Below, piece by piece: positions 58,101 through 64,000 of a DNA stretch of 64,000 nt. How positions within the stretch are numbered: position 1 is the stretch's first letter; the number at the start of each line of letters is the position of its first letter. Where the stretch lies: assembly GCA_963727245.1 (NCBI GenBank), contig CAVSFO010000009.1, forward strand, positions 248,001-312,000, read 5' to 3'. A program made the translations under genes and the position numbers. Under the pieces are notes generated by a model. That model made no database searches, was not told where the DNA came from, and worked only from the letters and a program-made list of their open reading frames with translations. The DNA is from JBKQVT01 sp963727245 (GTDB lineage Bacteria > Planctomycetota > Planctomycetia > Pirellulales > Thermoguttaceae).

Positions 58101-60268
58101 CCGGTACGCGGAAGTGAGGCGCACGTTCGACCAGCGTGGAAACCGACTGACCGAGTCGTACTTCGGCGCCGACGGCAAGCCCTGCCTGAACAAGAGCGGG
58201 GTCGCTGCATGGAAATACACCTACGACGAGTGGGGAAACCAGACGAGCGGTTCGACCTTCGGCGCCGATGGCACGCCCTGCCTGAACAACAACGGGGTTG
58301 CCGGAGCGAAGATCGTCTACGACGAGCGGGGAAACACGACCAGCGCGTCCTACGTCGGCGTCGACGGCAGGCCTTGCCTGAGAAATGAGGGCGTCGCCGG
58401 CTGGAAGGCCCAGTTCGATGAGCGGGGAAACGAGACACGCCGATCCTTCTTCGGCGCCGACGGCAAGCCCTGCCTGCACAAGGACGGCTATGCCGGCTGG
58501 AACACCAGCTACGACGAGCGCGGAAACAAGACAGTCGCCTCCTACTTCGGCAGCGACGGCAAGCCCTGCTTGATCGACGCCGGGTACGCGGAACTGCGGC
58601 GCACGTTCGACCAACGGGGAAACCAGGCAGGCGAATCCTACTTCGGCGCCGACCGCAAGCCCTGCCTGATCAAGTACGGGTGCGCCGAAGTGAGGCGCAC
58701 GTTCGACGAGCGGGGAAACGAGAAAAGCATGTCCTACTTCGGCACCGACGGCAAACCCTGCCTGAATAAGGACGGCTATGCGGAACTGAAGAGCACCTTC
58801 GACGAGCGGGGAAACCTGACAAGCGTGTCCTGCTTCGGCACCGACGGCAGGCTGTGCCTGATGACGGATGGATTTGCCGGCTGGAAGGCCACTTTCGACG
58901 AGCGCGGAAACAAGACGAGCGAGTCCCACTTCGGCACCGACGGCAAGCCCTGCCTGATCGATGACGGCTATGCCGAAATGAGGTGGACCTACGACGACCG
59001 TGGAAACAAGACCAGCGTGTCCTACTTCGCCACCGACGGCAACCCCTGCCTGAACAACGAGGGGGTTGCCGGCTGGAAGGCCCGACTCGATGAGCGGGAA
59101 AACGAGATCCGCAGGTCCTTCTTCGGCGCCGACGGCAAACCCTGCCTGCACAAGGACGGCTACGCGGAAGTAAGGCGGCACGTTCGACGAGCGCGGAAAC
59201 CGGACCAGCGCCCTCTACTTCGGCGCCGACGGCAAACCCTGCATCAGCGCGGACGGCTACGCCGAATTGAAAGCCGCCTACGACCCGCGCGGGTATCGGA
59301 CGGGCGAGTCCTACTTCGGCGTCGACCAGCGGCCCTGCCTTTGCCAGAACAAGTTTGCGTCCGCAACGATGACCTACGATGAGCGGGGAAACCGGACCAG
59401 CGTGTCCGACTTCGGGACCGATGGCAAGCCCTGCATGAACACGGACGGATATGCCCAAGTGGCATGCACCTTCGACGAGCGCGGCAACCAGACAAGTCAG
59501 TTCTACCTCGGCACCGATGGCAAACCCTGCTTGTACAAGGATGGGTGTGCCGGCTGGAAAGCCACCTACGACGCGCGGAGAAACAAGACCAGCGCGTTGT
59601 ACTTCGGCACCGACGGCAAGCCCTGCCTGAACGCGGACGGATATGCCGAAGCGAAGGCCGCCTACGACGAGCGGGGAAACAAGACGAGCATCTCCGACTT
59701 CGGCACCGACGGCAAACCCTGCCTGAACAAGGACGGGTATTCCGAAGCGAAGGCCACCTACGACGAGCGGGGAAACGAGACCAGCCGATCCTTCTTCGGC
59801 ACCGACGGCAAGCTCTGCTTGTTGATGGACGGATTTGCCCAAGTCAAGTTCACCTACGACGCGCGGGGAAATCAGACAAGCCGTTCCTATTTCGACGAGC
59901 GACTCCGGCCGGTGATTGCAGTCGCAGTGCAAGTTCGGCAAGTCATGCCCAAGGGAAAAGGCGCGGCCTTGGGACTGCACGTCCGCGACGTCATCGCTGG
60001 CTACGACGGAAAACATTATACGGAGGTAGCCAAGCTCGTCAGCGCGATCAAGGCCCCGGGCGAAAAGCCCCGCGAGCTTGTGGTCCGCAGGGACGGCAAA
60101 GAGATCGCTTACCAAGTGACGCCTGGACCGCTCGGTGTCATGCTGGGCACATTGTATGGCCCCGTTGCAACCGAGTCCCCTTCTTCCGACAAGCCCGCGA
60201 CCAAGCCCGCCGCGCCGCCGGGCACGGGCATTCCTCCTGGAAACAGCGACGCTCCGCCTGCCAAGTGA
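55105..60268 (+). CDS. TIR domain - transmembrane - 37 x 32-residue repeat - PDZ-like giant protein (one frameshift)
   Basis: About 1,720 residues. Residues 17-180 are a TIR domain (YFAFISYKHEDMRWAKWL, DISTGPLLQNLRQELQDSRY), with the likely NADase Glu106 in SEWVNREVQHFI. A basic stretch (RHRRRQRRQR) and one membrane helix (about 193-212) follow, then a 190-residue linker. Next come about 37 repeats of 32 residues with consensus SYFGTDGKPCLNKDGYAGWK plus ATFDERGNKTS. The end is a PDZ-like domain (GLHVRDVIAGYDGKHYTEVA) and a Pro-rich tail. An extra base near 59177 splits the frame; other units fix the repair. ATG 55105 follows gaggaaat. The TIR end is predicted cytoplasmic and the repeats extracytoplasmic. 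The function is unknown; sensing or defence is an inference. Confidence 0.85.
56330..59905 (+). repeat. 96-base coding tandem repeat array
   Basis: About 37 in-frame units of 96 bases, with the core GACGGCAAGCCCTGCCTG in most. Adjacent units differ at many positions, but a few are near-identical (for example the two starting near 57100 and 57196). One unit near 57076 has a three-base insertion. The first two units are degenerate. Confidence 0.9.
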
Positions 60269-60363
60269 ACGAGTTGGTCTTCCGGCAGCTTGCTGCGTCC
60301 CGGCGCGAGCCTTGCCCCGAGGAGGATGCCGGCATAAACTTCTATAGATTCAAGGGGATGGCC

Positions 60364-60714
60364 ATGAAGACCGCAAAAACGCTGAAATCGCTGGCTCGCT
60401 GCCTTCGGCGTGGCGCCGGCGCCAAGACCGTTTTCGGCGATCCGATCGCCGTCGATGGCAGAACGCTGATCCCGGTGGCCAAGGTGGGCTACGGATGGGG
60501 CGGCGGGCTGCACCCCAACCAGGCCGATTCGGCCAAGCAGGAAACGGCCGAGCCCCGGCTGGGCTTCGGCGGCGGCCTGGGCGCCAAGCCGCTCGGCGTG
60601 TTGGAAGTGTCCCCGGAGGGGACCAGGTTCATCCCCGTCGGCGTCGGCAAGAAGGTCCTCGCCGCGCTGGCGGTCGGATTCATCGTGGGGCTGATTCTTG
60701 GCCGAAGGCGCTGA
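60364..60714 (+). CDS. GerW/YtfJ-like protein
   Basis: A 116-residue protein with the PF09579 (spore protein YtfJ/GerW) pattern: VFGDPIAVDGRTLIPVAKVG, a Gly-rich GYGWGGG, then GFGGGLGAKPLGVLEVSPEG and TRFIPV. It ends in one hydrophobic helix with a basic tail (KVLAALAVGFIVGLILGRRR), so it should be membrane-anchored. In sporulating Firmicutes a relative affects germination; in planctomycetes the role is unknown. ATG 60364 is preferred because aagggg lies seven bases upstream (an ATG at 60358 is also in frame). Confidence 0.8.
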   Translation: MKTAKTLKSLARCLRRGAGAKTVFGDPIAVDGRTLIPVAKVGYGWGGGLHPNQADSAKQETAEPRLGFGGGLGAKPLGVLEVSPEGTRFIPVGVGKKVLAALAVGFIVGLILGRRR

Positions 60715-60830
60715 TCGACGTTCGGCGCCGGCCAGGCGCCCCGCCGAAGCCGTCAAAGATCGCCGCCCATTGCTGCGGCGCCCGCCCATTTTTTCCGGTT
60801 CATTACGATTTCACAACGAAGGAGCCTTCC

Positions 60831-61259
60831 ATGAGAACACTCTTGTCCGTTTCGCTCGTCCTGGGCATGTTGTCGGCCGGCACGCTGCTGGCCATCTACG
60901 CTACGGCTGCGGATGCGCCGCCGGCCGGCAAGGTCTATGAGCTTCGGGTTTACCACACCAACCCGGGCAAGCTGGAGGCGCTGCACGCGCGGTTCCGCGA
61001 CCACACCTGCAAGCTGTTCCAGAAGCACGGGATCGAGCTGGTCGGTTTCTGGACGCCGCTGCAAGGGGAAGAGGCCAACAGCACGCTCTACTACATGCTC
61101 GCGTTCCCCAATGCCGAGGCACAGAAGAAGGCCTGGCAGGCATTTCGGGACGATCCCGACTGGAAGAAGGCCAAGGCCGACTCGGAGAAGGACGGCGTGC
61201 TCGTCAAGAAGGTGGACAGCACGAACCTGAAAGCGACCGACTATTCGCCGCTGCGGTGA
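60831..61259 (+). CDS. exported NIPSNAP family protein
   Basis: A 142-residue protein with a signal peptide (SVSLVLGMLSAGTLLAIYAT) and a NIPSNAP domain, a dimeric alpha/beta-barrel. VYELRVYHTNPGKLEALHAR, HGIELVGFWTPLQGEEANST and MLAFPNAEAQKKAWQAF are the family blocks. Planctomycetes have many exported NIPSNAP proteins of unknown function. ATG 60831 follows gaaggagcc. No operon is evident. Confidence 0.87.
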   Translation: MRTLLSVSLVLGMLSAGTLLAIYATAADAPPAGKVYELRVYHTNPGKLEALHARFRDHTCKLFQKHGIELVGFWTPLQGEEANSTLYYMLAFPNAEAQKKAWQAFRDDPDWKKAKADSEKDGVLVKKVDSTNLKATDYSPLR

Positions 61260-61377
61260 GCGGTCAGTGGCCGCGGGCGTCCGCGGCGCTCCAAGAACAA
61301 GGCCCTCCAGGCCACCCGTCGATGCGCGTTTCCCGGGGAGTTCCCAAGAACAAAGACTCCCGACTCCCGACCCTTTT

Positions 61378-61905
61378 TCAGGGCAGGTCGATCTCGACCC
61401 GGTTCACATTCCCGCTGGCGTCGAAGTTCGCCCAGAATTTGACGTCGGGGTCTTTCAACCGATAACCGTAGGCGGTGACGGCGCCACTGGCGTCCTTGTT
61501 CGTTATGGGCGCAGCACCCAGGAGCTTCACGACCGCGTCGCGGCTATCGCCGATCTTGATTCCTCGGATGGTTTTCTTCCACTGCTGCCAGAAAAAGCAG
61601 ACGGTGATCACCTTGTTGTGAACTCGGAAACCGTAGGCCCCGTAGTCGCAGAGCACGTCGTCGTCGTCGGGCGTATCCCCGCGCATGGCCAAGAGGTTCG
61701 CGGGCGTGCCGAATCTGGAAAACATCTTTGCCAACGCGTCGCCGCAACTGTTGATGATCTTCGCGTCAGTGAGGGCGGCTTTGGCCGGGGCCGCGGCACT
61801 TTGGGCCGGAGCGGCGGCACCTTGGGCCGGCGTGGTGTTGTCTTGGGCGCCGGCAGGGGAGACCGCCAGGGCCATCAGCGTGACGCAAGCCATGATCGTT
61901 CGCAT
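61378..61905 (-). CDS. exported hypothetical protein
   Basis: A 175-residue protein with a signal peptide (IMACVTLMALAVSPAGAQ), an Ala/Pro-rich linker (GAAAPAQSAAAPAKAAL) and a small domain with two cysteines (IINSCGDALAKMF, VLCDYGAYGFRVHNKVITVC). The segment GIKIGDSRDAVVKLLGAAPI resembles the SmpA/OmlA-like or DUF2845-like G-xxx-G-D-S motif, in which a helix follows the GDS turn. ATG 61905 follows gaaaggaaccc. The function is unknown. Confidence 0.7.
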   Translation of the reverse strand: MRTIMACVTLMALAVSPAGAQDNTTPAQGAAAPAQSAAAPAKAALTDAKIINSCGDALAKMFSRFGTPANLLAMRGDTPDDDDVLCDYGAYGFRVHNKVITVCFFWQQWKKTIRGIKIGDSRDAVVKLLGAAPITNKDASGAVTAYGYRLKDPDVKFWANFDASGNVNRVEIDLP

Positions 61906-61967
61906 ACGGGTTCCTTTCTCAGTATTGTAGGGGCGAAACTGGTCCGGTCGCGCCGGGGCACGCGACG

Positions 61968-62186
61968 TCACGGCCCGCCGGCCGCGGGCACCGGTGGTCG
62001 CGATCGGCCGCCCGGCCGCAAGGACTCGTCGTTCGACAAGACATAGATCGCGATGCAAATCAGCATCAGCCCGACCACCGCCCAAGTCCGCCAGTCGCGA
62101 TGCAACCGTTTCCAAGCGGGACCGTGGTGACGGCGGTGATGGTGCTGGTGCTCGCCTTCGCGCGTCTGGTTGGAACTGGAAGTCAT
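61968..62186 (-). CDS. small single-pass membrane protein with His-rich N-terminus
   Basis: A 72-residue protein. The N-terminus is rich in His and Arg (EGEHQHHHRRHHGP), followed by WKRLHRDWRTWAVVGLMLIC and IAIYVLSNDESLRPG. This W-x-x-DWR-W, membrane helix, YVLS-x-DES pattern is a recurring signature in small proteins of many bacteria, which supports a real gene despite its size. ATG 62186 is chosen; an upstream in-frame start at 62213 adds nine residues. The function is unknown; metal binding by the His stretch is possible. Confidence 0.65.
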   Translation of the reverse strand: MTSSSNQTREGEHQHHHRRHHGPAWKRLHRDWRTWAVVGLMLICIAIYVLSNDESLRPGGRSRPPVPAAGGP

Positions 62187-62452
62187 CGTCGTTGTGCCTT
62201 TCCCTCCCGGCATCCTAACGCAAGCCGGCCAAGACTTTCCGCGCCCCCCGGTCCGCGCTCCCGGCTTACTCTGCCCCAGCGGACACCGGGCGACAGTCAG
62301 TTGCCGGGGAAATGGTATCGGGGACAGTCGCCCAAGGCCATCCCCCTTGCGTGCTATGGGCTATTGGGGCTGGACCGCAGGATGGCGACATGCCCCTGGA
62401 TGTCCGCAGGGAACGACGCAAATTGCGGATACCGATTGCGGGCGCGGCCGGC

Positions 62453-62458
62453 TATACT
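62453..62458 (+). promoter_or_regulatory. -10 box TATACT abutting the second LRR gene start
   Basis: TATACT ends six bases before ATG 62465, in the same context (TATACTGTGG then ATGGCCGAC) as the first LRR paralogue. It suggests a leaderless mRNA. Confidence 0.5.
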
Positions 62459-62464
62459 GTGGGA

Positions 62465-63301
62465 ATGGCCGACGCTGCTGAAGAAGCCCGCTGGTTCCGC
62501 GTTACGCCGGGCCACCTCCTGCCTGTGCTCCTGGCCGCGGAGGGGCTGCTGTGGCTTTCCGAGCGCTTCCAGTGGATGTCCAAGGGCTGGCCGGTTGTCA
62601 CTGCCATTGGGGCTCTCGGCGTGTTTTTCCTGCTGATGCTCCTCTGGTTCCTGCTCGCCCTGCGTTTTCGGTGGCGGTTCCAGTTCAGCATCCTCTCCTT
62701 GCTGGTGCTGATGATCGCCGTGGCCCTGCCGTTCAGTTGGCTGGCGACGGAGATGAAAGCGGCGAAGAGACAGCGGGAGGTCGTGGGAGAGGTTTGGAGG
62801 GCCGGCGGGTCGGCTTCTTATGATTACGAAGTCGATCCGTCCGGTCAGATGATACCAGACGGAAAACCACCCGGGCCGGCCTGGCTGCGGAAGCCCCTGG
62901 GCGACGACCATTTCGCGGACGTGACGTACGTCATTCTCAACGGGCAGGGGGGCACCGACGCCGGGCTGGATCGCCTCAAGGGATTGACCAAGCTCCAATT
63001 GTTGTCCCTCTCCAACACCAAGGTCAGCGATGCCGGGCTGGAACAACTCAAGGGATTGACCCAACTCCAAGGGCTTTCGCTCGACCGCACCAAGGTCAGC
63101 GACGCCGGGCTGGAACATCTCAAGGGATTGACCAAACTCCAAGGGCTTTGCCTCGACGACACCCGGATCAGCGACGCCGGGCTGCAACACCTTAAAGGAT
63201 TGACCCAGCTCCAGGTTCTTACGCTCGACCGCACCAGGGTCACGGGTGCGGGCGTGAAGAAACTCCAGCAGGCATTGCCGAACTGCTACATTCAGTACTG
63301 A
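62465..63301 (+). CDS. membrane-anchored leucine-rich-repeat protein, paralogue 2
   Basis: A 278-residue paralogue of the gene at 50734. It has three N-terminal hydrophobic segments (LLPVLLAAEGLLWL, VFFLLMLLWFLLALRF, ILSLLVLMIAVALPFSWL), the shared linker PPGPAWLRKPLGDDHFADVT, four 24-residue LRRs and the cap TGAGVKKLQQALPNCYI. Compared with paralogue 1 it has nine fewer repeats. The next paralogue starts one base after its stop, so the two form a transcription unit. Confidence 0.85.
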   Translation: MADAAEEARWFRVTPGHLLPVLLAAEGLLWLSERFQWMSKGWPVVTAIGALGVFFLLMLLWFLLALRFRWRFQFSILSLLVLMIAVALPFSWLATEMKAAKRQREVVGEVWRAGGSASYDYEVDPSGQMIPDGKPPGPAWLRKPLGDDHFADVTYVILNGQGGTDAGLDRLKGLTKLQLLSLSNTKVSDAGLEQLKGLTQLQGLSLDRTKVSDAGLEHLKGLTKLQGLCLDDTRISDAGLQHLKGLTQLQVLTLDRTRVTGAGVKKLQQALPNCYIQY

Positions 63302-63302
63302 C

Positions 63303-64000
63303 ATGACCAACCTGCACCCCAAACGCCGCTGGTTCGTTCCCACGCCAGGGCATCTTCTGGTTGCCCTCCTGGCCGTTGAAGGTTTTCTGTTTCTGGCCGA
63401 GCGATGCCGCTGGATGTCCAAGGGCTGGCCAGTGGTCATGGCAGTGGCAAGCGTCGGAGCCTTCTTGCTGCTGATGTTCCTCTGGTTCCTCGCTGCCCTG
63501 ATCTTCCGGCTGCGGTTCCAGTTCAGCATCCTGTCGCTGCTCCTGCTGCCCGTCGTCGTCGCTACGGCGTTTGGTTGGCTGGTGCCGGAGATGGAACAGG
63601 CGAGGAAACAGCGAAAGGTGGTGGAAGAGATTATGGAGGCCGGCGGGCAGGTGTGCTACGATTACCAGCAGTCCTTTCACGACACCACAAGCAAGCCGCC
63701 CGAGCCGGCATGGCTGCGTGGGCTGCTGGGGGATGATCTGTTCGCAGATGTGACGATGGTTGAATTCAACTTCGGCTCCGCCCAGGTCAGCGATGCCGGG
63801 CTGGAGCACCTCAAAGGGTTGACCCAACTCCAATGGTTGTACCTGAGCAACACGGCAATCAGCGATGCCGGGCTGGAACACCTCAGAGGATTGACCCAGC
63901 TCCAATGGCTGGACCTCCTCAACACGAACGTCAGCGATGCCGGGCTGGAACACCTCAAAGGACTGACCCGGCTCCAAGAACTGCGCCTTGGCGGCACCGG
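63303..64000 (+). CDS. membrane-anchored leucine-rich-repeat protein, paralogue 3 (3' end outside window)
   Basis: The frame opens at ATG 63303 (MTNLHPKRRWFVPTPGHLLV) and is still open at the window edge. It shares the three hydrophobic segments, the PPEPAWLRGLLGDDLFADVT linker and at least three LRRs (SDAGLEHLKGLTQLQWLYLS and similar) with its two paralogues. It lies one base after paralogue 2, which implies tandem duplication. The total repeat number cannot be seen. Confidence 0.85.
   Translation, partial: MTNLHPKRRWFVPTPGHLLVALLAVEGFLFLAERCRWMSKGWPVVMAVASVGAFLLLMFLWFLAALIFRLRFQFSILSLLLLPVVVATAFGWLVPEMEQARKQRKVVEEIMEAGGQVCYDYQQSFHDTTSKPPEPAWLRGLLGDDLFADVTMVEFNFGSAQVSDAGLEHLKGLTQLQWLYLSNTAISDAGLEHLRGLTQLQWLDLLNTNVSDAGLEHLKGLTRLQELRLGGT

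Noticed and set aside
55816..59181. A 1,121-residue open frame antisense to the TIR repeat array
   Set aside because: It is a mirror of the 96-base coding repeats; periodic GC-rich DNA keeps the reverse frame open. The plus-strand frame has recognisable domains at both ends.

Overview
The window looks like chromosome from a high-GC planctomycete, most likely Pirellulales or a near relative. This is inferred from gene content and style, not from any search. The signs are an rpmF-fabD-fabG-acpP-fabF cluster without plsX or fabH between rpmF and fabD, a GyrA with an acidic insertion in its C-terminal domain, many secreted or membrane proteins of unknown role with beta-helix, HEAT, WD40 or leucine-rich repeats, an EboC-like prenyltransferase pair, and intergenic gaps packed with palindromic repeats. 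Most genes are ordinary chromosomal genes. No rRNA, tRNA, prophage or CRISPR array was seen.

Layout. 1-4.1 kb: the end of an ABC-2 exporter operon, then a TIM-barrel isomerase and a UbiA-like protein. 4.3-8 kb: a TPR protein, a YhaM-like OB/HD nuclease and ribonuclease R. 8.3-13.2 kb: a response regulator, a hybrid histidine kinase, ruvB, a STAS protein and a BON protein. 13.4-16 kb (minus strand): serA and a TPR lipoprotein. 16.5-25 kb: a WD40-like protein, a PH-domain membrane protein, a lipoprotein, zwf, an MFS transporter and a secreted beta-helix/PKD protein. 25-30 kb (minus strand): a fragmented single-chain restriction-modification gene and a HEAT-like protein. 30.4-33 kb: a degenerate EEP-fold protein, a DUF433/DUF5615 toxin-antitoxin pair and a REP-flanked IS200-like transposase. 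33-39.2 kb: gyrA (minus), a glycosyltransferase and a B12 radical-SAM enzyme. 39.3-45 kb: two unknown proteins, an EF-Tu-domain-like ORF and the lutABC operon (minus). 45.2-49.2 kb: the ribosomal L32/fatty-acid synthesis cluster behind a near-consensus promoter. 49.3-64 kb: accessory genes, including three paralogous membrane LRR proteins, a LuxR-type regulator, an HtrA-like protease, a 1,720-residue TIR-transmembrane-repeat-PDZ protein, a GerW/YtfJ-like protein and small exported proteins.

Two things dominate the reading. First, about fifteen well-conserved genes are each broken by one or a few single-base indels, several of them lost bases in short homopolymers. These look like assembly errors, so the affected genes are annotated here as single genes across the shift. 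Second, the gaps carry at least nine families of palindromic or tandem repeats, some of which run into the ends of coding regions. The most novel protein is the TIR-repeat-PDZ protein at 55.1-60.3 kb.
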